From the NCBI GenBank assembly GCA_963740945.1, contig CAVUGE010000037.1:1-64000 (forward strand): a DNA stretch of 64,000 bases, written 5' to 3'. This DNA comes from CAVQBP01 sp963740945 (GTDB lineage Bacteria > Bacteroidota > Ignavibacteria > Ignavibacteriales > Ignavibacteriaceae). Under the pieces are notes generated by a model that saw only the letters and a program-made list of their open reading frames with translations, did not search any database and was not told the origin of the DNA. Both the position numbers and the translations under genes were made by a program. Of this stretch, positions 25,347 to 34,416 are shown in pieces (the first letter of the stretch is position 1; each line of letters begins with the position of its first letter).

Positions 25347-26513
25347 ATGAATATAAATGAATTAAGAGGATTATTTCCCCATTTAACGACAGGTAAAATT
25401 TATTTTAATCATGCCTCAACAGGACCTATGTCAGTAAGAGTCAAAGAAAAACTATTAGGGTTAATTGAGAATAGAACAGGAGAAAAAATTGATGACTATA
25501 AAGAATTTATGGCTGTTAGTGAAGAAACAAAAAAGGATCTTGCAGAAATGATAAACAGTCATCCTTCACGGATAGCTTTTACCGATAATACTTCAAATGG
25601 AATAAATATCGTAGCACAGGGAATTCGTTTTAGAGAGGGAGATAGAATTTTGTTAAATGATTTGGAATTTCCGGCTAATGTTTATCCATTCTTAAATCTT
25701 CAGAAAAATGGAATTGAAATAGATTTCATTAAATCTCGAAACGGAATCGTTTCGGCTGATGACATAATTAATTCGGTAAGAAAAAATACAAAGTTAATAT
25801 CGATCAGCTATGTGCAATTTTTATCAGGCTATAAAGTTAATCTTGAAAAACTTGGGAAATTTTGCAAAGAAGAAGGGATTATTTTATCAGTCGATGCAAT
25901 ACAGGGATTGGGTGCATTGGGGCTTGACGTACAAAAATGCAATATTGATTTTATTTCGTGCGGAACTCAAAAATGGCTGCTCGGACTTCAGGGAACTGGA
26001 TTTATTTATGTGTCTGAAGAGTTACAGGAAAAATTAGAACCAAAATATGTAGGCTGGTTATCGGTGAAAAATGCATGGAATCTGCTTGATTATAATCTGA
26101 AACTTAGAAATTCTGCTGAGAGATTTCAAAACGGTACAATCAATACATTCGGAGTTTATGCATTAAATGCATCATTAAAGCTTTTTAAAGAATTTGGTAT
26201 CCGGAATGTTGAAAAGGGGGTAATTGATAATTCTATTTATTTTATCGATAAGCTCGGTAGTATAGGATACAATGCTCTATTACAGGATGTAAAACAGGAA
26301 AATCTTGCTGGAATAGTAAGTATTACTCATGAGCAAAGTAAATATATATTTGATGAACTTGAAAAGAGAAATATCACTTGTGCTTTTAGAGAAGGAGTTG
26401 TAAGGTTCTCTCCTCATTTTTATAATACAAAAGAAGAGATAGATCTGGTTATTTCAGGATTAAATGATCTGAATATTAATTTTCAAAAAAACTCTTTTGA
26501 TTCTTTAAGATGA
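25347..26513 (+). CDS. Class V aminotransferase (cysteine desulfurase-like PLP enzyme)
   Basis: A PLP-dependent enzyme of 388 residues from the ATG at 25347 (MNINELRGLFPHL); a longer frame from 25275 adds 24 residues with no family similarity. Motifs: YFNHASTGPMS at the N-terminus, FTDNTSNGINIVAQG for PLP phosphate binding, LSVDAIQGLGALG with the pyridine-contacting Asp, and the Schiff-base Lys in SCGTQKWLLGLQG (~residue 208), then RFQNGTIN. This is the SufS/NifS/kynureninase-like fold; the absence of a Cys-loop signature near the C-terminus means desulfurase activity is not shown. Its 3' end overlaps the convergent deformylase gene by 38 bases. Confidence 0.85.
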   Translation: MNINELRGLFPHLTTGKIYFNHASTGPMSVRVKEKLLGLIENRTGEKIDDYKEFMAVSEETKKDLAEMINSHPSRIAFTDNTSNGINIVAQGIRFREGDRILLNDLEFPANVYPFLNLQKNGIEIDFIKSRNGIVSADDIINSVRKNTKLISISYVQFLSGYKVNLEKLGKFCKEEGIILSVDAIQGLGALGLDVQKCNIDFISCGTQKWLLGLQGTGFIYVSEELQEKLEPKYVGWLSVKNAWNLLDYNLKLRNSAERFQNGTINTFGVYALNASLKLFKEFGIRNVEKGVIDNSIYFIDKLGSIGYNALLQDVKQENLAGIVSITHEQSKYIFDELEKRNITCAFREGVVRFSPHFYNTKEEIDLVISGLNDLNINFQKNSFDSLR

Positions 26514-26979
26514 TTGATTTATTATCAACCGCTCTTTGTATAGCGAGAATTCCATTTAAGTGATCAACTTCGTGCTGAAGCAGTTCGGATAAATTATCTT
26601 CCAAAACAATAGAGTGTCTTTTCCATTTTAAATCTCTAAAGGAAACCCTGCAGTTTTTATATCTTTTTACTTTTACCAGAATATCAGGGAAGCTCATACA
26701 ATCATCCCAGAGTTCGACGATTTTCCTTGTAAAATGATCTAAAACCGGGTTTATAAAAACAACGGGACTTTGCAAATGCATATAAACCAGCCTTTTCAAA
26801 ACACCTATTTGCGGGGCTGCAATTGCTCTTCCGGCATTAAATTTTTTCCTAAAGTCCATTAAAGTGTCATGAAGATCCTGAACCACAATTTTAATTTCCT
26901 CAATATCATTTTTCTTTACCGGTGCGCAGGATTCATATAATTTAGGATTGCCAAGTAATAAAATTTCTTTAACTGCCAT
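26476..26979 (-). CDS. def: Peptide deformylase with atypical motifs
   Basis: A 167-residue zinc/iron hydrolase that removes the formyl group from nascent proteins. Motif III is intact (LLQHEVDHLNG, HExxH with both His ligands). Motif II reads WDDCMSFP instead of EGCLS, keeping the Cys ligand; motif I reads GRAIAAPQIG instead of GxGLAAPQ. This variant group may be a secondary deformylase. I start at the ATG at 26979 (MAVKEILLLGNPKL), the usual N-terminus; the longer frame begins with TTG. The 3' end overlaps the convergent aminotransferase gene. No fmt gene adjacent. Confidence 0.85.
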   Translation of the reverse strand: MAVKEILLLGNPKLYESCAPVKKNDIEEIKIVVQDLHDTLMDFRKKFNAGRAIAAPQIGVLKRLVYMHLQSPVVFINPVLDHFTRKIVELWDDCMSFPDILVKVKRYKNCRVSFRDLKWKRHSIVLEDNLSELLQHEVDHLNGILAIQRAVDNKSIILKNQKSFFEN

Positions 26980-27218
26980 GACATCATTATTTTGTTTAAT
27001 TAAATGATTCAAAACTTATTGCCCTAATATAAATAACTTTTTATGCTAATTTTACTTTATATTGTCCAAATTTTATGATTAAATCCATATTACATACCAA
27101 ATTATTACCATAAAAATACCTGTCAAATTTTTTATAATGAATAAAAAGTTTAATGAAATTTAATTTTTTATTTTTAAATTAAATTCATATTATTTGAAAA
27201 TATTACTCAGGAGTTAAG

Positions 27219-27845
27219 ATGACAAATATATCTTTTAGCTTTTCTAAATCATTATTTATTACAATTATTGCCCTTTTATATATATCTGCAGGTTTTGCCC
27301 AGCAAAATCAGAATAATAAAATGAAAAAAAATGATGAGACTAAAAGTAATATACAGCCATGGAATAAAGAATTAAGGATTAGTCCAAAGGCATTTGTAAT
27401 GCAAACCATAGGATTAAAAGATATATCAATTTCTTACAGCCGGCCGGGTGTAAAAGGAAGAAAAATATGGGGTGATCTTGTACCTTATGACAAAGTCTGG
27501 AGGGCAGGAGCCAATGAGGCAACAAAATTCGTTTTTGGAGGGAATGTTTTAATTAACGGGAAAAAACTTCCGGCAGGTGCTTACAGCTTTTTTGTTATTC
27601 CTACAAAAAATACCTGGACACTAATCTTTAATAAGGTTGCGGATCAATGGGGTGCATTTGAGTATAATCAAGCTGAAGATATTATGCGATTTACTGTAAA
27701 ACCTCAGCAGACAGAATTTACTGAATGGTTAGAATATACTTTCTCGGATATGAAAGTAAACAAGGACGGGAAAAATTCTACGATAGTAAACTTGATTTGG
27801 GAAAAGATGAAAATAGCTTTTACGGTGGAAGATGTTAATCGTTAA
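27219..27845 (+). CDS. DUF2911 domain protein, secreted
   Basis: A 208-residue protein with a signal peptide (LFITIIALLYISAGFAQQ) and the DUF2911 core: SPKAFVMQTIGLKDISISYS, RPGVKGRKIWGDLVPYDKVW, RAGANEATKFVFGGNV, GAYSFFVIPTKNTWTLIFNK and WGAFEYNQAEDIMRF. The family is abundant in Bacteroidota and relatives and is of unknown function. AGGAG precedes the ATG by seven bases. The stop codon is formed inside a GTTAATY heptamer array, so the final residues (EDVNR) may have been altered by repeat insertion. Confidence 0.9.
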   Translation: MTNISFSFSKSLFITIIALLYISAGFAQQNQNNKMKKNDETKSNIQPWNKELRISPKAFVMQTIGLKDISISYSRPGVKGRKIWGDLVPYDKVWRAGANEATKFVFGGNVLINGKKLPAGAYSFFVIPTKNTWTLIFNKVADQWGAFEYNQAEDIMRFTVKPQQTEFTEWLEYTFSDMKVNKDGKNSTIVNLIWEKMKIAFTVEDVNR

Positions 27846-27868
27846 TTGTTAATTGTTAATCGTTAACT
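27834..27868. repeat. Five-unit heptamer array (GTTAATY) containing both convergent stop codons
   Basis: GTTAATC, GTTAATT, GTTAATT, GTTAATC, GTTAACT run without gaps from 27834. The TAA ending DUF2911 (27843-27845) and the TAA ending the leftward phosphohexomutase (27863-27865) both lie inside the array. Confidence 0.85.
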
Positions 27869-29209
27869 TCTAATTATATTTAGTAATTCCTCTGTTTTTT
27901 CTTTCATCAATTCTATATTGCCTTTGCTTTCAACATTTAAGCGGATTATTGGTTCAGTGTTAGATAACCTGACATTGAATCTCCAATCTTTATAAGCAAC
28001 GCTTAAACCATCTATTTTATTTATTTCTCCGTCTGAATACTTTGATTCAAGGACCTTTAATTTATCAGCTGGATTATCGATTTCCGAATTTATTTCTCCG
28101 GAACAGGGATACTTCCTAATCATATCTTCTACAAGTTCTGATAATTTCATATTTTCAACCGACATTAATTGCATGGTTAGAAGGAAAGGTATCATACCGC
28201 TATCTGAGTAGGAATTATCCCTGAAATAATGATGAGCGGACATTTCTCCACCGTATATTGCATTCACTTCCCTCATTTTTTCTTTTATGAAAGCATGGCC
28301 GCTAATTGATTCAACCGGTATCCCTTTCATTTTGTTCACAATATCAATAGTATTCCAAACAAGTCGGGGATCGTGAACAATTTTTTCACCTGCATTTTCT
28401 TTAAGTATAGATTTAGCAAGCAAGCCAACAATATAATAACCTTCAATAAAATTTCCTTTTTCATCAAAAAAGAAACAGCGATCATAATCACCATCCCATG
28501 CAACACCTAAATTAGCATTGTTTTCTATAACGGCATCAACAGTCGGCTTCCTGTTTTGGAGAAGAAGCGGATTTGGAATACCATTGGGGAAATTAGAATC
28601 TGGTTCATTGAATATTTTAATCATTTTTATAGGTAATTCCTTTTCAAGTGCATCTAACGTTAAACCTGCACATCCGTTTCCTGCATTAACTACAACTTTA
28701 TATGGTTTCATTTTATCAGGATTATAAAATTTTTTTAGATGGTCAATAAAACCTTTCGTGATATCTTTCTTAGTGACGGAACCTTTTTCTGCTTTTGGAG
28801 CAGAAATTTCATTATTAACAATCATTTTTTCTACTTCGTTTAACCCTGAATCATATCCAAGAGGTACAGAACCTTTTTTTACAAACTTTAATCCATTATA
28901 TTCGGGAGGATTATGGGATGCCGTAATCATTATTCCGCCATCAGCCTCAAATTCCGGTGTAGCATAATAGATCATTTCAGTACCGCATAGACCTATATCA
29001 ATTACATTAACCCCATAGTCTGTTAACCCACTTTTAACAGCATCTGAAATAATACCTGAAGATTTTCTAATATCATACCCGACAACTACTGATTTTGCAT
29101 CAACCAGTTTAGCAAAGGATAAGGCAACTTTGTATGCCAGTTCAGGGTTTAACTCAGAAGGTACTTTACCCCTTATATCATATGCTTTGAAGCTGTTAAT
29201 TCTTTCCAT
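27863..29209 (-). CDS. Phosphomannomutase/phosphoglucomutase (AlgC/ManB type)
   Basis: Alpha-D-phosphohexomutase of 448 residues interconverting hexose 1- and 6-phosphates for exopolysaccharide and nucleotide-sugar synthesis. Motifs in order: VGYDIRKSS (~44), the catalytic phosphoserine loop ITASHNPPEYNGLKF (~97), the metal-binding loop WDGDYDRCFFFD (~238), the sugar-binding GEMSAHHYFRD (~317) and the phosphate-binding RLSNTEPIIRLN near the C-terminus. This pattern is the bacterial PMM/PGM subgroup; the exact sugar preference is not decidable. Start ATG at 29209 with AAAGGAGC upstream. Stop lies in the heptamer array. Confidence 0.93.
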   Translation of the reverse strand: MERINSFKAYDIRGKVPSELNPELAYKVALSFAKLVDAKSVVVGYDIRKSSGIISDAVKSGLTDYGVNVIDIGLCGTEMIYYATPEFEADGGIMITASHNPPEYNGLKFVKKGSVPLGYDSGLNEVEKMIVNNEISAPKAEKGSVTKKDITKGFIDHLKKFYNPDKMKPYKVVVNAGNGCAGLTLDALEKELPIKMIKIFNEPDSNFPNGIPNPLLLQNRKPTVDAVIENNANLGVAWDGDYDRCFFFDEKGNFIEGYYIVGLLAKSILKENAGEKIVHDPRLVWNTIDIVNKMKGIPVESISGHAFIKEKMREVNAIYGGEMSAHHYFRDNSYSDSGMIPFLLTMQLMSVENMKLSELVEDMIRKYPCSGEINSEIDNPADKLKVLESKYSDGEINKIDGLSVAYKDWRFNVRLSNTEPIIRLNVESKGNIELMKEKTEELLNIIRS

Positions 29210-29403
29210 TTTGCTCCTTTATGAGTATAAAATTTAGTTAAATTTTTTAGGAAATTAATTTGAATTCTTTTTATTACTATTAAAATACTAAATTTGATAA
29301 AAACAATGAGTGAAATACTAAAATAAAAGGGGGATTATTTTTCAATGGAATTTTTTAAAATTACTCTTTAAGTTTAATCCTTAAAAATTTTAGGGAGCTT
29401 ACT

Positions 29404-29712
29404 ATCGATACAAAAGATACTATTAAGTGGCACTTCGCAAAATGCAATAATTCGAAATGCAATGCTATTTTTTTAGTGAATCCTGATGAGACACCTGGAG
29501 ATCTGGGATTTATTTGTCCTGATTGCAGTACAAAAACAACAACTTCACATATTGTGCAATGTTCGAGCTGCAAAACTATATTGAATTTCGTTCGTGCAGC
29601 ACCTAATGAAGAAAAAGTTGTTTTTAATGTTCCGAAATGTTCTCATTGCGTAGGGACAGTGGAAGATGAATGGGAAATTGAACCGCTTTATCAGCCGGAT
29701 TCTTACATTTAA
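29404..29712 (+). CDS. Small zinc-ribbon protein; no canonical start codon upstream of the first ribbon
   Basis: The frame reads DTKDTIKWHFAKCNNSKCNA, then FICPDC, QCSSCK and KCSHC, four Cys pairs suggesting two zinc ribbons in about 100 residues; it ends EIEPLYQPDSYI. I do not recognise the family. The first Cys pair lies upstream of the only in-frame conventional start (GTG at 29476), so the true start must be earlier, yet the in-frame region after the stop at 29356 contains no ATG, GTG or TTG. AGGGAG at 29392-29397 looks like a ribosome site; the coordinate given assumes an ATC start seven bases after it. Either a rare start codon, a mutated start, or a base error. Confidence 0.55.
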   Translation: MDTKDTIKWHFAKCNNSKCNAIFLVNPDETPGDLGFICPDCSTKTTTSHIVQCSSCKTILNFVRAAPNEEKVVFNVPKCSHCVGTVEDEWEIEPLYQPDSYI

Positions 29713-30012
29713 TTTGTCTGCATCTGAAGGCTGATTGAAGTTAGGTAAAAATCTTATAAGCTTGATCCATTTTTATTTCGGAGTGTTAATTTATCTATTG
29801 TTTACAAAACAGGTCTATAGCATATTTTGAATTTTTTGCCGGTTAGAGTTTATCAGGGAAGAATTTAGGATTTGTTGATACATTTTTATATATTTTTCAA
29901 ATTGTATCAAAAATCATAACCATACTTACCGAAACGATTCCGACTTTTATAAATGCATAAATTATAGAATATAATCATTATTTTTAATCATAACGTGTTA
30001 TTAGAGGAATTT
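29713..30012. other. Gene-free upstream region of the S46 peptidase
   Basis: No gene seen. AT-rich throughout; presumably holds the peptidase promoter but none could be read with confidence. Confidence 0.4.
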
Positions 30013-32217
30013 ATGTTTAAAAGAAATAGATATATTTTTTCGATTCTCATTCTAGTTACCTTCTTATATGTAACAGGTTGTTCTACTTCATCGCAGGTAG
30101 AAAGAGATAATAATACATCTTCACAATCCTACAGCTGGTTAAACCTTGACACGGTGCATGCGGGTAAATTCGATACGGGAAGGATGTGGACATTTGAGTA
30201 CCCTCCCCTTAAATATTTCAAGAGTGAATATAATTTTCAACCATCTCAGGAATGGCTCGATAATGTACGTCAGTCAGCCTTACGTTTTGCAAATTATTGT
30301 TCATCATCCTTTGTATCAGGTGATGGATTAATTATGACCAATGATCATTGTGCAAGAGAAAATCTAACAAAAGTTACAAAGGAAGGTGAAGATTTAGCAA
30401 AAAACGGATTTTGGGCGAAAACTCTTCAAGATGAGAGACAGGTTCCGGGACTATATGTAGATCAGCTTATACTGATTAAAGATGTAACCGGTGAAATACA
30501 GCAGGAAATAGATAAAGGTAAAACAGATCTGGAAAAAGAGATCAATAAGGAAAAAGTAATTGCTGAAATAGAAAAGAAAGAAAGTGATTCAACAGGCCTG
30601 GAGGCTTCTGTAGTTCCTTTGTATAACGGTGGAAGATATTCTTTATATGGTTATAAAAGATATACTGATGTAAGGCTTGTATTTGCTCCGGAAACAGCAA
30701 TCGGGTTTTTCGGTGGAGACCCGGATAATTTTACTTACCCGCGATATGATCTGGATTGTTCCTTCTTTCGCGTATATGATGACGGAAAACCTTTAAAAAC
30801 CAACCATTATTTTAAATGGAGCAATAACGGGGCATCTGAAGGAGAACCAGTATTTGTTGTGGGAAATCCCGGCAGAACGGATCGACTTAAAACTGTTTCT
30901 CAACTCGAATATTTACGGGACATTTCTTACCCCAGAATTCTTGATTTACTGGACGGATTAATTGATGTTTATAGAAAGCTAATCATTGAAAATCCCAACA
31001 GAAAGAATGAATTAACTAATCAGCTTTACATGTATACAAATTCTCAAAAAGCTTATCAAGGAATGCTGAATGGCTTAAGAAATCCCGTTCTTATGCAGAA
31101 GAAAAAAGATTTTGAAGAAAAATTCAAAAATACAGTTAAAGCGAAACCGGAATTGAATACTCTCTATGGAAATTTATGGAATGAAATAGCAGAAAACCGG
31201 CAGGAATTAAGAGGCATTACCAATGAACAGTTTGCATTATCATTGGCGATAAATCCCGTTAAAACTACCGAATATTTTAATATGGCTCAGGAACTTATAG
31301 AACTTGCAAAGGAATTAAACTTACCTGAGGAACAAAGATCTGAATATTACAAGGGGATGGAATTGGATTCCACAGTAGATCAGATTTACCCTGAAGATTT
31401 TGATCCGGTTTATAATAGGAAAATGCTTAAAGAACAATTAACTCTAATGGTAAAATATTTGGGCAGAGACAACCAGTATATTCAAGATCTTATTGATAAT
31501 AAGACTGTCGATCAGGCAATAGAAAATTTGATAAATAGATCGTATCTCACAAGTGAAGAAAAAATAAAAGAGTTAATTAAACAAGGTCCTGATGCTATAT
31601 TAAAATCAGTAGACCCGTTCATTAATTTTATTATTAAAAGTGAAAATCGAAGAAGAAGCCTTGAGGGTGAATCCGCCCAATTGAAAGCTCAGAATGATTG
31701 GCTTTCTGAAGAATTAGGAAAAGCTTTGTTTGATGTTTACGGAACGTCAATCCCGCCTGATGCAACATTTACTCTCAGGCTTTCCGATGGAGTAGTGAAA
31801 GGTTTCCCTTATAACGGAACAATAGCCCCTCCCTTTACAACTTTTTACGGTTTATATAACAGGTACTACTCCTTTGATAAAAAAGATCCTTGGGATTTAC
31901 CTGAAAATTGGCGGAATCCCCCGAAAGGATTAGATCTTTCAACCCCATTAAACTTTGTCGCTACAAACGATATTATTGGTGGAAATTCAGGGAGTCCTGT
32001 AATAAATGAGAAAGAAGAAATTGTAGGAGTTGCATTTGACGGAAATATTCAAAGTCTACCCGGAAGCTTTATATATAGCACTGAAGAAAATAGAATGGTT
32101 GCGGTTCATTCCAAGGGTATAATAGAAGCCTTAAAGAATATTTATCATGCTGCCCGTTTAAGCGATGAATTGATTAGCGGAAAAATTTCCCCTTCAGAAA
32201 ATGTTACTTCTAAATGA
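30013..32217 (+). CDS. S46-family dipeptidyl-peptidase (DPP7/DPP11-like), lipoprotein
   Basis: A 734-residue exopeptidase of the chymotrypsin-like S46 family, releasing dipeptides from oligopeptides in the periplasm of amino-acid-using bacteria. The N-terminus is a lipoprotein signal (ILVTFLYVTGCSTS). Catalytic His lies in CSSSFVSGDGLIMTNDHCAR (residues ~96-115), the Asp region is YPRYDLDCSFFRVYDDGKP and the Ser is in NDIIGGNSGSPVIN (~650). A long helical domain separates the halves, as in the family. Start ATG at 30013 has AGAGGAATTT directly upstream; a GTG six codons earlier is less likely. DPP7 versus DPP11 specificity cannot be told by eye. Confidence 0.93.
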   Translation: MFKRNRYIFSILILVTFLYVTGCSTSSQVERDNNTSSQSYSWLNLDTVHAGKFDTGRMWTFEYPPLKYFKSEYNFQPSQEWLDNVRQSALRFANYCSSSFVSGDGLIMTNDHCARENLTKVTKEGEDLAKNGFWAKTLQDERQVPGLYVDQLILIKDVTGEIQQEIDKGKTDLEKEINKEKVIAEIEKKESDSTGLEASVVPLYNGGRYSLYGYKRYTDVRLVFAPETAIGFFGGDPDNFTYPRYDLDCSFFRVYDDGKPLKTNHYFKWSNNGASEGEPVFVVGNPGRTDRLKTVSQLEYLRDISYPRILDLLDGLIDVYRKLIIENPNRKNELTNQLYMYTNSQKAYQGMLNGLRNPVLMQKKKDFEEKFKNTVKAKPELNTLYGNLWNEIAENRQELRGITNEQFALSLAINPVKTTEYFNMAQELIELAKELNLPEEQRSEYYKGMELDSTVDQIYPEDFDPVYNRKMLKEQLTLMVKYLGRDNQYIQDLIDNKTVDQAIENLINRSYLTSEEKIKELIKQGPDAILKSVDPFINFIIKSENRRRSLEGESAQLKAQNDWLSEELGKALFDVYGTSIPPDATFTLRLSDGVVKGFPYNGTIAPPFTTFYGLYNRYYSFDKKDPWDLPENWRNPPKGLDLSTPLNFVATNDIIGGNSGSPVINEKEEIVGVAFDGNIQSLPGSFIYSTEENRMVAVHSKGIIEALKNIYHAARLSDELISGKISPSENVTSK

Positions 32218-32227
32218 TCTTAAAATC

Positions 32228-32269
32228 GAAGGTTGAAAGTATTACAATTAAGTATATCTTTTGACCTTC
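32228..32269. terminator. Probable terminator between convergent genes
   Basis: GAAGGTTGAAAG (32228-32239) and CTTTTGACCTTC (32258-32269) pair imperfectly around an 18-base loop and are followed by ATTTTTGG, between the S46 peptidase stop and the stop of the leftward gene. Confidence 0.5.
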
Positions 32270-32278
32270 ATTTTTGGT

Positions 32279-32845
32279 TTAGAAATAATACTCACCCTGC
32301 AAATGAACTGATAAATAGCTCGCAAGAGTACTATTAAAGGTCAATCCGTATTCAATACCTACTCCCAATTTCATTTTTAGATTTGTATATTTTCTCAAGT
32401 CGGTGCCGGTTGTTAAGGAGAAGACAACACCTAAATCATCGGAATTCGTATCGGAGAATGTTCTATCGTTGATATAAAGAAGACCGAACCCTTCTTCTAA
32501 AAAAAAATTATTTGCCAGGTCTTGATTTGAAATCCCTTTTATGGATACTCCCTTAATAAAAGGAAAGTACCCGCTTCTTGTTCCTAAATAATAATCAATA
32601 TCTCTATGATAAAAGAAGCTTAATCTCGTATAAAAGACATTACTCAAAAAAGTTTTCATTTGAAGAAATACTGAAGTGTTCAAACTGGTTTGTTTTGGAG
32701 AATTGCCGCTTATATAACCGCTGCCGACATATGCGCCTATACTGAAATCACTTTGACTTTTAATTTCCGGTGAAACTAAAACCATAAATAGAATAAACAG
32801 TGAAAATTTTAAGTATAAAGAAAAAATTTTCATATATTTCATCAT
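32279..32845 (-). CDS. Hypothetical outer-membrane beta-barrel-like protein
   Basis: A 188-residue protein with a signal peptide (SLFILFMVLVSPEIKSQS) followed by alternating strands: SIGAYVGSGYISG, NVFYTRLSFFYH, LKMKLGVGIEYGL and a C-terminal LSVHLQGEYYF ending in Phe, typical of small outer-membrane barrels of the OmpA/OmpW size class. I do not recognise a named family. Several Met codons at the N-terminus make the exact start uncertain. Converges on the S46 gene. Confidence 0.6.
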   Translation of the reverse strand: MMKYMKIFSLYLKFSLFILFMVLVSPEIKSQSDFSIGAYVGSGYISGNSPKQTSLNTSVFLQMKTFLSNVFYTRLSFFYHRDIDYYLGTRSGYFPFIKGVSIKGISNQDLANNFFLEEGFGLLYINDRTFSDTNSDDLGVVFSLTTGTDLRKYTNLKMKLGVGIEYGLTFNSTLASYLSVHLQGEYYF

Positions 32846-32940
32846 TATTTATTTTTACAATTGTTAAAGTTAAAACTATTTCAAATGGAATAAAAATAAA
32901 AAACGGTAAGTGGAAAATTCAATCATTGGATAGGAATTAA

Positions 32941-33282
32941 ATGGGCAAAATCTCAGAAATTAAACTTACAGTTATGCTTGATGATAAAAAGGTACCCGAA
33001 AAGATAGAATGGGAAGCAACTGATTCAGGTTTTGAAGGGAAAAAAGAATGCAGCTCAATGATGATTTCTATGTGGGATAAAACGGAAAAAGGAACTTTAG
33101 GCATTGATCTATGGACAAAAGAAATGACTGTTGATGATATGAATATTCATTTTCACCAGATATTTAATAAACTTGCAGAGACCTATGAAAGATCGACAAA
33201 AAATAAAGAAATAGCTGAGATGATAAAAATTTTCGGTTCTGACTTTGCCGAAAAAACCGAGTTAATTAAGAAAACAAAATGA
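32941..33282 (+). CDS. gldC: Gliding-motility-associated protein GldC
   Basis: A 113-residue soluble protein matching GldC throughout: KISEIKLTVMLDDKKVPEKI, EWEATDSGFEGKKECSSMMI, SMWDKTEKGTLGIDLWTKEM and MNIHFHQIFNKLAETYERST. GldC is required or helpful for gliding in Flavobacterium but is also found in non-gliding members of the phylum, so motility is not implied; no other gld genes are in this window. Stands alone between a leftward gene and the cyd operon. Confidence 0.9.
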   Translation: MGKISEIKLTVMLDDKKVPEKIEWEATDSGFEGKKECSSMMISMWDKTEKGTLGIDLWTKEMTVDDMNIHFHQIFNKLAETYERSTKNKEIAEMIKIFGSDFAEKTELIKKTK

Positions 33283-33334
33283 CAGCATTAGCTACATAGA
33301 AAAAAAAGTTTTAGAAATCATTTTTTAAGTAAGT

Positions 33335-34357
33335 TCAGTTATTAAGAAGGTTTTCTCCTCTTTTGAATTTAAATATCCTTAATAAATAGAATAAAGAAGG
33401 GAAAATTATAAAGGAGCCTATTATCAGGGACCACCCCAAATAATTTAAAGTGACATCCGGAGCACAAGAATTAAATAATGTAATATCGGTGCTATTTTTT
33501 ACCCTTACAATAGTGGGAAAATAAATTGCATAAAATCCTCCTAAAATAAAAAGAAGCTGCGCACCGGCAATTATTCTTGAAAACCAGATTAAGCCCTTCC
33601 CTAACGTTATCCATAAAACAGGCAAAATAATAGTTGCAATAACAATTAAGGTAATGCTAATAGGATGAGAAAAAAAACGGGTAACTAAATCAACATTTTC
33701 GATGTAAGATGCTGCAAAGACAATACCTCCGCTAATCACCATAGCCATCGTTGTATGTTTTGCCTTTTTAATAAACTCATTTCTGAGTGAAACCTCTGTG
33801 GAATCGCCTATCAAATAAACTGAAGCAATAAATAAAAAAAGAGTACAAAGAAAGATGCCGACGGAAATTGAAAAAATATTAAGCCAGGGTGTGACATACC
33901 CCTCTATAAAACTTACCGGATTCCTTACTATTTTTCCTGAAATAAGAGCAGCTATAACGAGACCAAAAAAGAATGTGACCATCAGACTTGAATAAGCAAA
34001 GATACTGGAATACACCCTCTGAGATTCGTCTTTAATCGCATCGTAATGTCTGAAAGTGAATGCAGTTCCTCTAAAAACAATTCCAATCAAAAGGAGAATT
34101 AAAGGGATATATAACGAAATGGAAACTTGTGTATAAATTGCAGGAAAAGCATTAAATAGAATTACAACAGTAATAACAAGCCACATATGATTAGCTTCCC
34201 ATATAGGTGCCATCGATTCAGAAACCAGATTTTTAGTCTGCTCCTTGCTCACTCCTCTTGCAGTCAATTCTACAATACCAGCTCCAAAATCCGCTCCACC
34301 CAAAAGGCAGTATAAATAAACAGACACAAGCAAAAAGAAAATTACGACATAAAGCAT
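33335..34357 (-). CDS. cydB: Cytochrome bd ubiquinol/menaquinol oxidase subunit II
   Basis: Membrane subunit of the high-affinity terminal oxidase. From the ATG at 34357 (MLYVVIFFLLVSVYLYCLLGGADFG by position) the 340-residue protein has about nine helices and the CydB signatures LLGGADFGAGIVEL, PIWEANHMWLVI and FRGTAFTFRHYD. The open frame extends 52 codons further upstream, but that stretch is intergenic repeat sequence (REP hairpin plus hexamers); AAGGGAAAT directly before the chosen ATG supports the start. Follows cydA with an 80-base spacer. No cydX-like small ORF was seen downstream. Confidence 0.94.
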   Translation of the reverse strand: MLYVVIFFLLVSVYLYCLLGGADFGAGIVELTARGVSKEQTKNLVSESMAPIWEANHMWLVITVVILFNAFPAIYTQVSISLYIPLILLLIGIVFRGTAFTFRHYDAIKDESQRVYSSIFAYSSLMVTFFFGLVIAALISGKIVRNPVSFIEGYVTPWLNIFSISVGIFLCTLFLFIASVYLIGDSTEVSLRNEFIKKAKHTTMAMVISGGIVFAASYIENVDLVTRFFSHPISITLIVIATIILPVLWITLGKGLIWFSRIIAGAQLLFILGGFYAIYFPTIVRVKNSTDITLFNSCAPDVTLNYLGWSLIIGSFIIFPSLFYLLRIFKFKRGENLLNN

Positions 34358-34390
34358 ATTTCCCTTGTTAACCTTTCTTGCACTTTTTAA

Positions 34391-34416
34391 CCCACCGGAG
34401 CCCTGGCGTAGGTGGG
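34391..34416. repeat. REP-like hairpin in the cydA-cydB spacer
   Basis: CCCACC (34391-34396) and GGTGGG (34411-34416) form a perfect stem around GGAGCCCTGGCGTA. The loop resembles, in reverse orientation, the CGCCAGGAGGCT repeats at 58804-58827 and 58866-58889. Confidence 0.6.
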
